From Pseudolabrys sp. (lineage in GTDB: Bacteria > Pseudomonadota > Alphaproteobacteria > Rhizobiales > Xanthobacteraceae): a DNA stretch of 10,920 nucleotides. The translations under genes were made by a program, and so were the position numbers. The DNA lies in the NCBI GenBank assembly GCA_029945495.1, contig JAQSCR010000498.1:1-10920 (forward strand), written 5' to 3'. Below the pieces are notes generated by a model, which searched no databases, was not told the DNA's origin, and saw nothing but the letters and a program-made list of their open reading frames with translations. The number at the start of each line of letters is the position of its first letter. Positions within the stretch are counted from its first letter, which is position 1. Positions 1 to 6,900 of this stretch are shown piece by piece.

Positions 1-177
1 GTTTTTGGCTTGCTGGAAACGGGGTTCAAAGTTGTAGATTGCCCGGTAATGCACGCCCTGTTGCGTACGGGTCGGCCGCAGCCAAGCCGGTGTTTGGGGA
101 TGGTTAGTACGCAATTGTGACGAGCTTTTTGTATCGGCTGCAAGTCGATCGAACCGAAGAAAAAGGGGCAGGGTCCT

Positions 178-1050
178 ATGAAGAAAGTTTTGTTGTCAGT
201 TGTCGCAGCGCTCGCGGTTACCGCGGCGGTGCCGGCCTTCGCGGCCGATATGCCGGTCAAGGCCAAGAAGGTTATCGTGGCGACGCCGTCGCCGTGGGAT
301 ATCGCCTTCGGCACCGCCTTCACCACCGATTACGAACTGCGCGGCGTGTCGCAATCCAACCACAAGCCGGCGGTGCAGGGCTATTTCGAGGTCCGCTACA
401 ACATCAACGAGATGTGGCAGCTCTATGCCGGCGTCTGGGGCTCGAGCCTGTGGACCGGTTTTGCCAACGCTGAAATCGATCCGAGCGCCGGCGTGCGCAT
501 GACCCTCGGCAATTTCGGCCTCGATGTCGGCTACGTCTATTACGGCTATCCGGGCGGCACCACGCCGACCCTGGCCAACGGCAGCTACGGCGAAGCCTAT
601 ATCAAGCCGAGCTACAAGTTCAACGACATGCTGACCATCGGCGGCATCTTCGAAACCGGCTTCGACAACTTCAACAACAAGGCCACGCTCCCGGGCGTCA
701 CCTGGGTTGGCGATGCGCGGCACTACTTCTACGCCGGTAACGCGATGATCACCCTGCCGTGGCAGCCAGCTGGCATCACCGTGTCGATCAATCCTGAGGT
801 CGGCTACGAATATTACAGCAGCGGCGTGACCACCAACTACGGCAGCGTCAGCGACACCTTCTGGGATGTCGGCCTGGTCCTGAACTACAAGGCGGCGACC
901 CTCGACCTTCGTTACTGGGGCACCAACGTGAAGGCCGGGACGGGCGCCGTGGTCAACCAGTGCGGCGGCGCTGTTAACGGCACCAACTTCTGCGGTGATC
1001 GCTTCGTGGCGACGCTCAAGTTCGACACCACCTTCGCGGCCCTCAAGTAG
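178..1050 (+). CDS. TorF-family putative porin (outer-membrane beta-barrel)
   Basis: Predicted outer-membrane protein of 290 residues. It opens with a Sec signal peptide: a KK n-region, a hydrophobic stretch to about residue 18, and an AFA cleavage site after residue 22. The mature part alternates short amphipathic strands rich in Tyr, Trp, Gly and Asn with turn residues. The segment around 45-60 (FGTAFTTDYELRGVSQS) is the hallmark I associate with the Gcw_chp/TIGR02001 (TorF) group. Strand-like repeats continue to the C-terminus (FVATLKFDTTF at 276-286), although the last residue is Lys rather than the usual Phe. Two Cys, 262 and 272, lie in the last loop and could form a disulfide. The ATG is preceded by purine-rich AAAGGGG and AGGG, 4-9 nt upstream. 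The gene is monocistronic, ending at a strong terminator. Pore function and substrate are not shown by the sequence; the family call is from remembered similarity. Confidence 0.85.
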   Translation: MKKVLLSVVAALAVTAAVPAFAADMPVKAKKVIVATPSPWDIAFGTAFTTDYELRGVSQSNHKPAVQGYFEVRYNINEMWQLYAGVWGSSLWTGFANAEIDPSAGVRMTLGNFGLDVGYVYYGYPGGTTPTLANGSYGEAYIKPSYKFNDMLTIGGIFETGFDNFNNKATLPGVTWVGDARHYFYAGNAMITLPWQPAGITVSINPEVGYEYYSSGVTTNYGSVSDTFWDVGLVLNYKAATLDLRYWGTNVKAGTGAVVNQCGGAVNGTNFCGDRFVATLKFDTTFAALK

Positions 1051-1094
1051 GCTGACGATCGCATAGGCCGAATTCTGCCTCTTCGGCTTGCAAC

Positions 1095-1129
1095 GGGCGG
1101 CGGTTCCTCAAAAGGACCGCCGCCCTTTT
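1095..1129 (+). terminator. Strong rho-independent terminator after the porin gene
   Basis: The left arm (1095-1107) and right arm (1114-1125) pair over 12 bp, all GC apart from one T-A pair, with a single bulged T at 1105 and a 6-nt loop TCAAAA. The hairpin is followed by TTTT (1126-1129). It begins 45 nt after the porin stop. It also ends only 14 nt before the first possible start of the next gene. Confidence 0.88.
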
Positions 1130-1143
1130 GCGTTTAGAACCTC

Positions 1144-1638
1144 GTGTTGGTGCCAATGAAAATGCCGATGATCAATCGCCGCGTCTGGCTTGCAGTGCTG
1201 GCAGGTGCGGCCGGTGGCAGCGTGGCGATCGGCGCGATGGAATACTTCGCCGCGCGCAACACCATGCCGGTGATGGCGGTGCCCTTCGCCACCTCGATCG
1301 TCCTGGTGCTGGGCTCGCCCGAGGTGGAGGCGGCGCAGCCGCGGGCGCTGATTGGCGGCCACCTGATTTCGACCGTCGTCGGGCTCGTGGTGCTGTATCT
1401 CGCCGGGCCGACGCCCTGGGCCGCCGCGCTCGCGGTCGGTCTTGCCATGGTGGCGATGCACGTGACGCGCACCTTTCATCCGCCGGCCGGCATCGACCCG
1501 CTGCTGGTGGTGGTCAACGCCATGCCGTGGAGCTTCCTCGTGGTGCCGGTCGCGGCCGGCGCGCTGGCGCTGGCCGCGTTTGCTTATGCGTGGCATCTCG
1601 TGGTGCGGCGCTTCGATTGGCCGACGCGCTGGTGGTAG
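1144..1638 (+). CDS. HPP-family integral membrane protein
   Basis: Small membrane protein of up to 164 residues with four hydrophobic segments, roughly 14-33, 43-57, 71-107 (probably one long helix or two short ones) and 121-152. The motif that names the family is FHPPAG at 111-116. The preceding SPEVEAAQPRALIGGHLIS stretch (58-76) is also typical. HPP proteins are found in bacteria, cyanobacteria and plant plastids, and some have been linked to nitrite transport; nothing here proves that substrate. The start is uncertain: GTG 1144, TTG 1147, GTG 1150 and ATG 1156, 1162 and 1168 are all in frame, and none has a clear Shine-Dalgarno. The conserved part begins near ATG 1168 (MINRRVWLAV), so the protein may be about 156 residues. 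It converges with the ABC transporter gene across a palindromic repeat. Confidence 0.85.
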   Translation: MLVPMKMPMINRRVWLAVLAGAAGGSVAIGAMEYFAARNTMPVMAVPFATSIVLVLGSPEVEAAQPRALIGGHLISTVVGLVVLYLAGPTPWAAALAVGLAMVAMHVTRTFHPPAGIDPLLVVVNAMPWSFLVVPVAAGALALAAFAYAWHLVVRRFDWPTRWW

Positions 1639-1643
1639 CGTGT

Positions 1644-1684
1644 ATGATCCCGAAAAGCGGGAACCGGTTTTTGGATAAGATCAT
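1644..1684. repeat. REP-like palindromic intergenic repeat, possible bidirectional terminator
   Basis: The element is bounded by ATGATC (1644-1649) and GATCAT (1679-1684). Inside, CCGAAAA (1650-1656) faces a partly complementary GGTTTTTGG. The order GATC-CCGAAAAG-CGGGAACCGG-TTTT-GATCATG closely resembles a dispersed palindrome I recall from many Bradyrhizobium/Rhodopseudomonas-type genomes. It sits 6 nt after the HPP stop and 18 nt after the ABC transporter stop, so it occupies the whole convergent gap and could fold at both mRNA 3' ends. The dispersed-repeat identity is from memory; only the palindromic structure is directly visible. Confidence 0.7.
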
Positions 1685-1701
1685 GCGCTCACTAAAAAAC
1701 G

Positions 1702-3444
1702 CTATTCTGCCGGCGTCAGGCCGCCCTCGCGCAACGCGTAGTGTTCGCCTGCCCGCGTAAACGCCAGCCGCCGTCGATGGAATGCCGCCAGCGTGCTGCG
1801 ATGGCCGATCGAGACTATGGTTGTCGCCGGCAGCCGCTCCGCCAGCAGCCGGTAGACTGCCGCCTCCGACGGCTCGTCGAGCGAGGCGGTGGCCTCGTCG
1901 AGGAACAGATAGTCCGGCGCATAGAGCAGCGCGCGGGCGATGCCGAGCCGTTGCTGCTCGCCGAGCGACAGCATCCGGTTCCAGTGGGCTTCTTCCTCGA
2001 TCCGCGTGACGAGGGCCGGCAATCCCACCGCGGCGATCAGCTCGGCCACTTTGGCGTTGTCGAAAGTGCCCGGCTCGGCCGGATAAGCGACGGCGGCGGC
2101 CAAAGGCGCGATCGGGAAATACGGCCGCTGCGGCAGCATCATCACCTTGGCGTTCTTCGGCACCGTGACGGTGCCGGAGCCGAACGGCCAGATGCCGGCC
2201 ATCGCCCGGACCAAGGTCGATTTGCCTGAGCCGGACGGGCCATTGACCAGGACCTTGTCGCCGGCTGCGATCGAGATGTCGGTTGCGTTGACCAGCGGCA
2301 TGCCATTCGGCAATTGCACCGCCAGGTCCTTGAGGGTGATCGTGGCGCCGTCGCCGGGCGTCACCGCGATCACCGGCGGCGTCACCGCCAGCGCCTGCGC
2401 GGCCACAACCGAACGATCGAAACCGTCGAGGCGCTCGACCACCGCGCGCCAATCGGCCAGATTGCGATACAAGGTCACGAACACCGACAATGCGCTCTGC
2501 ACCTGGCCGAAGGCATTGGCGGTCTGCATCAGTCCGCCAAGCTGGACCGCGCCGGCGAAATAGGCCGGGCTGACCATGATGAAGGGGAACACCACCGCGG
2601 CCTGCGAATAGCTGGCGGTGAAGAAGGTCAGTTTCTTCTGCCGCGACATGATGGCTAGCCAGTTGGAAATCACATTGCCGAAGCGCATCAGCAGCCGGTC
2701 GCGCTCGGCCGGCTCGCCGTTCAGAAGCGCGATCTGCTCGGCGTTCTCGCGCACGCGCACCAGGCTGAAGCGGAAGTCGGCTTCATAACGCTGCTGCTGG
2801 AAATTCAGCGCGATCAAAGCGCGGCCGATCAGATGCGTCAGCGCTGTGCCGATGATCGAGTAGATCAAAGCCGCCCATAATAGATAGCCGGGAATATTGA
2901 CGCTCATGCCGAACAGATGCAGCGGCGCCTCCGCCGACAGGCCCCACAGGATGATCATGAATGAGAACAGGGTCACCAGCGAGTTGAGCAGTTGCAGGCC
3001 GATGTTCAGCGTCGCCTGGATGAACGAGTTGATGTCCTCGGCGATGCGTTGATCCGGGTTGTCGGCGGCGTCGCCGAGAAGCTGCATCCGGTAGTGATTG
3101 GATCCGGCCATCCAGTGGTCGAGATAGGCGCGGGTCAGCCAGCGGCGCCAGCGGATCTGCAGCCATTGATTGAGATAGAGCTGATAGACGGCGAGCGCGA
3201 CAAAGACCGCGGCCAGAACCGAGAAATAGCCTAGCTGATAGACAAAGGCGTCCCAGTTTTTGTCCTGCAACGCGTTATAGAAGCGCGCGTTCCAGCTGTT
3301 GAGCAGCACGGTGAGGCCGACGATCGACAGTTCGATCGCGATTACAGCGCCTAAAAGCAGCCGGCCCGGCCAGCGGTCCTCCGAACGGAAATAAGGGCTG
3401 GCAATGCGCCAGACTGTCGCAAGCGTCGTCATCATGCCTCTCAC
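1702..3444 (-). CDS. ABC transporter, fused permease and ATP-binding protein (SbmA/BacA/YddA-like)
   Basis: Single-chain half-transporter of the ABC_membrane_2 type, expected to act as a homodimer in the inner membrane. Numbering from the TTG at 3450 (582 residues), hydrophobic helices lie near 30-51, 70-93, 146-170, 185-208 and 274-306. The EDINSFIQATLNI stretch at 138-150 is typical of the SbmA/YddA group. The ATPase domain is complete: Walker A GPSGSGKST 404-412, Q-loop LPQRPYF 439-445, signature LSLGEQQR 494-501, Walker B YLFLDEA 514-520, D-loop SLDE 523-526 and switch His550 in GHRS. I chose GTG 3444 because AGGAG (3455-3451) lies 6 nt before it; the TTG at 3450 abuts that site. ATG 3435 and 3432 remain possible, helped by GAGAGG. 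Relatives import peptides, cobalamin or long-chain compounds, so substrate and even direction are open. It is transcribed away from the TRAP operon. Confidence 0.88.
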   Translation of the reverse strand: MRGMMTTLATVWRIASPYFRSEDRWPGRLLLGAVIAIELSIVGLTVLLNSWNARFYNALQDKNWDAFVYQLGYFSVLAAVFVALAVYQLYLNQWLQIRWRRWLTRAYLDHWMAGSNHYRMQLLGDAADNPDQRIAEDINSFIQATLNIGLQLLNSLVTLFSFMIILWGLSAEAPLHLFGMSVNIPGYLLWAALIYSIIGTALTHLIGRALIALNFQQQRYEADFRFSLVRVRENAEQIALLNGEPAERDRLLMRFGNVISNWLAIMSRQKKLTFFTASYSQAAVVFPFIMVSPAYFAGAVQLGGLMQTANAFGQVQSALSVFVTLYRNLADWRAVVERLDGFDRSVVAAQALAVTPPVIAVTPGDGATITLKDLAVQLPNGMPLVNATDISIAAGDKVLVNGPSGSGKSTLVRAMAGIWPFGSGTVTVPKNAKVMMLPQRPYFPIAPLAAAVAYPAEPGTFDNAKVAELIAAVGLPALVTRIEEEAHWNRMLSLGEQQRLGIARALLYAPDYLFLDEATASLDEPSEAAVYRLLAERLPATTIVSIGHRSTLAAFHRRRLAFTRAGEHYALREGGLTPAE

Positions 3445-3528
3445 GGGCAACTCCTATCGGGGACGGTAAGCGGTGGCTCCAGGATCGCGTAACTTTCAAA
3501 TAGTGAACAGTTGGCCAAATTCCCCATC

Positions 3529-3594
3529 ATTGCGAGAAATTCATCCATAAAAATTGCGTATTCGGGGGCTGCTCACGCATGGCGCAATATTGCG
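3529..3594. promoter_or_regulatory. ATTGCG repeats and 12-bp perfect palindrome, candidate operator
   Basis: The 276-nt divergent gap between the ABC transporter and dctP holds ATTGCG at 3529-3534, 3553-3558 and 3589-3594. The last copy is half of a perfect 12-bp palindrome, CGCAATATTGCG (3583-3594). TGCGT (3555-3559) also faces ACGCA (3575-3579). This local AT-rich, symmetric composition suits a regulator binding site for one or both divergent genes. No regulator gene is adjacent and no family can be assigned. Further downstream, TTGCCT 3641-3646 with AATAAG 3665-3670 is only a weak promoter match (18-nt spacer). The rest of the gap shows nothing recognisable. Confidence 0.35.
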
Positions 3595-3720
3595 TCCTGA
3601 GCGCGCACCCCCTACGATTGTCTCCAAGGGTTGCCGAATTTTGCCTGAATTGGCGGGATTGGGGAATAAGACCCGCTGAAGAACTGTTCTGAAGGTAACA
3701 AACCAAGGGAGGGCGATAAA

Positions 3721-4857
3721 ATGTCAAATAATAAGCAGTCCACGACAGCAACACGCCGTAAATTCCTCGGCGGCGCCGCCGTCGCCGGCGTGGCCACCAT
3801 CGCGATGCCGCAGGTATCGCGCGCGCAAACTGTCACTCTAAAGATGCAGAGCGGGTTCGGTCCGACCGACATTCTCAGTGACTACGGCCGTGACTACGTC
3901 ACCAAAGTCAACGAAATGGGTGGCGGCCGCCTGAAGATCGATTTCCTCAACGCCGGCGCTGTGGTCAAGCCATTCTCGGTGATGGACGCGACCTCGACCG
4001 GCGTGCTCGATGCGAACTGGAGCGTGCCGGCCTACTGGTATGGCAAGCACCGCGCCGCCTCGCTGTTCGGCACCGGTCCGGTCTACGGCACCAACGCCGA
4101 TCAGTACATGAGCTGGTTCTATTACGGCGGCGGCGATGCGCTTTACCGCGAACTGACCCAGGACGTGCTCAAGCTCAATGTCATCGGCTTCTTCGCGTTC
4201 GCGATGCCGACCCAGCCGCTCGGCTGGTTCAAGAAGCCAATCAACGGCCCTGAGGATTTCAAGGGTCTGAAGTATCGCACCGTCGGTCTCGCCTCCAACG
4301 TCATGCAGGCGATGGGCGCGAGCGTTGCGCAGCTTCCCGGGCCGGAAATTCTGCCGGCGATGGAAAAGGGCGTCATCGACGCGTTCGAGTTCAACAACCC
4401 GACCTCGGACAGTCGTTTCGGCGCTCAGGACGTCGCCAAGAACTACTACCTTGGCTCCTACCATCAGGCGTCGGAAGCCATCGAAGTTGTCTACAACAAA
4501 GGCAAGTTCGAGGGCCTGGCCAAGGAACAGCAGCAGATTCTCAAACTCGCCACTCAGGCGACCTCGGCCGACGGCGGCTGGAAAGCCTGGGACATCTACT
4601 CGAAGGATCTCGAGACCCTGCAGACCAAGCACGGCGTGCAGGTCAAGCGCACGCCTGTGTCGGTGTTCAAGGCGCAGCTCGAAGCGTGGGACAAGGTCGT
4701 CATCGAGATCACCGGCGACTCCGCTCAGGGGCCGCTCATCAAGAAGATTCTCGAAAGCCAGAAGGCATGGGCCAAGCGCGTTGCGTTCTTTGCCATCAAC
4801 AATGAAGCGGACTTCAAGTCCGCCTATGAGCACTACTTCGGGCCAATGAAAGTCTAA
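3721..4857 (+). CDS. dctP: TRAP transporter substrate-binding protein, COG4663-like (TakP/FcbT1 type)
   Basis: Periplasmic receptor of 378 residues, the usual DctP length. It carries a Tat signal: TRRKFLGG at 11-18, a hydrophobic stretch and cleavage after SRA (residue 35). Conserved TRAP features follow, including GWFKKPI at 168-174 and KGLKYR at 181-186, whose Arg186 should bind the ligand carboxylate. From memory, the alpha-keto-acid receptor TakP uses Gln155, Arg176, Glu214 and Trp215. Here Gln165 and Arg186 have the same 21-residue spacing and Glu223 follows, but the next residue is Phe224 rather than Trp, in FEFNNPTSD. A carboxylic-acid ligand is therefore likely, with an altered pocket. 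AAGGGAGGG (3705-3713) sits 7 nt before the ATG, a very strong ribosome site. It is the first gene of a probable dctP-dctQ-dctM-amidase operon. The exact ligand is unknown. Confidence 0.93.
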   Translation: MSNNKQSTTATRRKFLGGAAVAGVATIAMPQVSRAQTVTLKMQSGFGPTDILSDYGRDYVTKVNEMGGGRLKIDFLNAGAVVKPFSVMDATSTGVLDANWSVPAYWYGKHRAASLFGTGPVYGTNADQYMSWFYYGGGDALYRELTQDVLKLNVIGFFAFAMPTQPLGWFKKPINGPEDFKGLKYRTVGLASNVMQAMGASVAQLPGPEILPAMEKGVIDAFEFNNPTSDSRFGAQDVAKNYYLGSYHQASEAIEVVYNKGKFEGLAKEQQQILKLATQATSADGGWKAWDIYSKDLETLQTKHGVQVKRTPVSVFKAQLEAWDKVVIEITGDSAQGPLIKKILESQKAWAKRVAFFAINNEADFKSAYEHYFGPMKV

Positions 4858-4877
4858 TCACGGTTTGCCAGATGCGC

Positions 4878-4898
4878 CGGGGCGGCGCTTCCGCCCCG
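4878..4898 (+). promoter_or_regulatory. GC stem-loop between dctP and dctQ
   Basis: CGGGGCGG (4878-4885) pairs perfectly with CCGCCCCG (4891-4898) around the 5-nt loop CGCTT. It starts 20 nt after the dctP stop and has no T-run, so it is probably not a full terminator. Stem-loops placed after the binding-protein gene in transporter operons commonly protect the upstream mRNA and lower expression of the permease genes; that role here is inference. It lies inside the frame extending upstream of dctQ, which argues against the far-upstream ATG start. Confidence 0.6.
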
Positions 4899-4937
4899 CC
4901 GAGTCTCTATGAGCAGCGCAACGAGCGAGAATCCTCC

Positions 4938-5543
4938 GTGGAAAAACTTCTCCTTTTTATCGACCGTCTCAGCGCGGCCGTCGGCAAGGCATTTGGCTGG
5001 TGCATCATCATCATGACGCTCGGCACCTGTTACGAGGTCTTTGTGCGCTATGTGCTGCGCAACCCGACCAACTGGGCTTTCGATCTAAGCTATTTCATGT
5101 ATGGCGCGCTGTTCATGATGGCTGGCGCCTACACGCTTTCGCGCAACGGGCATGTGCGCGGCGACTTCGTTTATCGGATGTTGCCCTTTCGGCTACAGGC
5201 TTCGATCGATCTGGTCCTGTATGCCATCTTCATGCTGCCGGGCGTCGGCGCGCTGCTTTATTACGGCATTCCCTACGCCGAACAGGCCTGGGCGATCCAC
5301 GAAGTGAGCATCTACAGCCCGACTGGTGCGCCGGTCTATCCGCACAAGACGCTGATCCCGATCGCGGCGTTTTTCCTGTTGTTGCAGTGCTTTGCCGAAA
5401 TGGTTCGCTGCATTGTCTGCATTCGCGACGGCGTCTGGCCGCAGCGACTGCATGACGTCGAAGAAATGGAATCCGCGATTCTGGCCGAAGCGGCCGATCG
5501 CCGGCGGATCGAAGAAGAGCTGCATGTGGGGGCTGCGCGATGA
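4938..5543 (+). CDS. dctQ: TRAP transporter small permease subunit
   Basis: Inner-membrane four-helix subunit that pairs with DctM. From GTG 4938 it has 201 residues. Hydrophobic helices are near 17-36, 49-67, 88-109 and 137-161. Family landmarks are NGHVRGDF at 70-77 and the APVYPHKTLIPIAAFFLLLQ stretch at 131-150 ahead of the last helix. The frame is open from ATG 4872, but those 22 extra codons (RRGGASAPPSLYEQ...) are low-complexity and hold the intergenic hairpin. GTG 4938 begins VEKLLLFIDRLS, a normal DctQ N-terminus. The Shine-Dalgarno is poor (GAGCGAGA upstream), consistent with lower translation than dctP. The last 30 residues form a charged helix (EEMESAILAEAADRRRIEEE), a cytoplasmic tail that seems longer than usual. 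The stop overlaps the dctM start in ATGA, indicating translational coupling. Confidence 0.9.
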   Translation: MEKLLLFIDRLSAAVGKAFGWCIIIMTLGTCYEVFVRYVLRNPTNWAFDLSYFMYGALFMMAGAYTLSRNGHVRGDFVYRMLPFRLQASIDLVLYAIFMLPGVGALLYYGIPYAEQAWAIHEVSIYSPTGAPVYPHKTLIPIAAFFLLLQCFAEMVRCIVCIRDGVWPQRLHDVEEMESAILAEAADRRRIEEELHVGAAR

Positions 5544-6865
5544 TGTTTACGAATCCCGAGATTGGGATCATCCAACTCGCCTCCTTCATTTTCATCATCT
5601 TTCTGGGATTCCCGATCGCCTTCACGCTGGTCGCGATGGGCGTATTCTTCGGCTATTACGCGATGGGCTCGCGAATTTTCGACTTGCTGGTGACCAACAC
5701 CTACGACGTGATGTCGAACGACGTGCTCACCGCGGTGCCGCTGTTCCTGTTCATGGGCTACATGGTCGAGCGCTCGAACATTCTCGACCGGCTGTTTTAT
5801 TCGCTGCAGATGGCGATGCGGCGCGTGCCCGGCGCGCTCGCGGTCGCTACCTTGATCACCTGCGCGCTGTTCGCCACCGCCACCGGCATCGTCGGCGCGG
5901 TGGTGACTTTGATGGGCTTGCTGGCGTTCCCGGCCATGCTCAAGGCCGGCTACAATACTGAGTTGGCGGCCGGCGTGGTCTGCGCCGGCGGTTGTCTCGG
6001 CATCATGATTCCGCCGAGCGTGCTGCTGATTCTTTACGGCGCGACGACGTCGGTATCGGTCGTGCAGCTTTATGCCGCGGCCTTCATTCCCGGCTTCATG
6101 CTGGCGGGCTTTTACGTCATCTACGTGATCATCCGCGCGATGATCAATCCGTCGCTGTGTCCGAGGCCGCCGGAACTGGACCGGCCGATCCCGGCCGGCG
6201 AGGTTTTCTCCGCGCTGCTGACCTCGTTCTTCCCGCTCGCAATCCTGATCCTGTCGGTGCTCGGCGCGATTCTGTTCGGGCTGGCGACGCCGTCCGAAGC
6301 CGCCGCGGTCGGCGCAGCCGGCTCGATCCTCATCGCGGCCGGCTATCGTTCGCTCACTTTCCAGCGGCTGAAAGAGGCGGTGTACCTGACCGCTCGCGCT
6401 TCGGCGATGGTGTGCTATCTGTTCATCGGCTCGTGGACGTTCTCGTCGGTGTTCTCGTATCTCGGCGGTCACGAAGTCATCGAGCACTGGGTGCTGGCGG
6501 CGAATTTGAACGCGACCGGCTTCCTCATTCTCGCTCAGGTCATCATCTTCCTGCTCGGCTGGCCGCTGGAATGGACCGAGATCATCATCATCTTCGTCCC
6601 GATCTTCCTGCCCCTGGTCAAGTCGTTCAATATCGATCCCATCTTGTTCGGCATTTTGGTGTCGTTGAATATTCAGACCTCGTTCAATACGCCGCCTATG
6701 GCCATGGCCGCGTATTATCTCAAGGGAGTATCGCCGCCGCATGTTCGCCTGAACCAGATATTCGCCGGCGCCTTGCCGTTCGTGTTCATGGTGTTTCTGT
6801 CGATGACGCTGGTGTATATCTTCCCGGGGATTGCGCTCTGGCTGCCGCACGCGTTGTATAAGTGA
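5540..6865 (+). CDS. dctM: TRAP transporter large permease subunit
   Basis: Transport subunit of 441 residues with about 12 hydrophobic segments, which carries out sodium-driven uptake together with DctQ. DctM family landmarks are clear: TAVPLFLFMGYMVE at 64-77, ATATGIVGAVVTLMGLLAFP at 112-131, GGCLGIMIPPSVLLILYG at 150-167, FIPGFMLAGFY at 182-192 and ATPSEAAAVGAAGS at 249-262. Near the end, LNIQTSFNTPPMAMAAYYLKGV (376-397) matches the conserved loop, although many homologues have a different residue where Asn383 sits and more aromatic residues around 387-391. The ATG at 5540 overlaps the dctQ stop by 4 nt; ATG 5543 is equally possible. GTGGGGG lies about 7 nt upstream as a weak ribosome site. 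The next gene follows after 35 nt on the same strand. Confidence 0.95.
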   Translation: MMFTNPEIGIIQLASFIFIIFLGFPIAFTLVAMGVFFGYYAMGSRIFDLLVTNTYDVMSNDVLTAVPLFLFMGYMVERSNILDRLFYSLQMAMRRVPGALAVATLITCALFATATGIVGAVVTLMGLLAFPAMLKAGYNTELAAGVVCAGGCLGIMIPPSVLLILYGATTSVSVVQLYAAAFIPGFMLAGFYVIYVIIRAMINPSLCPRPPELDRPIPAGEVFSALLTSFFPLAILILSVLGAILFGLATPSEAAAVGAAGSILIAAGYRSLTFQRLKEAVYLTARASAMVCYLFIGSWTFSSVFSYLGGHEVIEHWVLAANLNATGFLILAQVIIFLLGWPLEWTEIIIIFVPIFLPLVKSFNIDPILFGILVSLNIQTSFNTPPMAMAAYYLKGVSPPHVRLNQIFAGALPFVFMVFLSMTLVYIFPGIALWLPHALYK

Positions 6866-6900
6866 GCGGCGGCGGGCGCCGGGACTGCAGCGAGTAGCCG

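Noticed and set aside
1..177. Search for a gene tail, promoter or RNA in the leading 177 nt
   Set aside because: No convincing coding frame, paired -35/-10 or stable structured RNA was found; it is best read as the porin leader region.
1514..2452. Minus-strand frame overlapping the ABC ATPase domain in another phase
   Set aside because: The overlapping frame carries all ABC motifs in order, while this one is Arg/Gly/Ala-rich without them. No frameshift is needed to explain the transporter.
3641..3670. Weak -35/-10 pair (TTGCCT, AATAAG) before dctP
   Set aside because: Only four of six bases match in each hexamer with an 18-nt spacer, too common by chance to annotate.
3651..3670. Possible sigma-54 (-24/-12) promoter at TGGCGGGATTGGGG
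   Set aside because: The -12 GC element (TTGCA) is absent at the required spacing.
3838..4833. 331-codon minus-strand frame opposite dctP
   Set aside because: Antisense shadow of a receptor gene with clear Tat signal and TRAP motifs; no ribosome site and no family resemblance.
4872..4937. Upstream ATG start for dctQ adding 22 residues
   Set aside because: The added residues are encoded by a GC hairpin region and are unlike DctQ N-termini; GTG 4938 gives a normal N-terminus.
5336..6850. 504-codon open frame on the minus strand opposite dctM
   Set aside because: Composition is dominated by Arg, His, Gln, Glu and Asp with no domain-like pattern, typical of the antisense frame of a GC-rich hydrophobic gene. 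The plus-strand frame is an unmistakable DctM.
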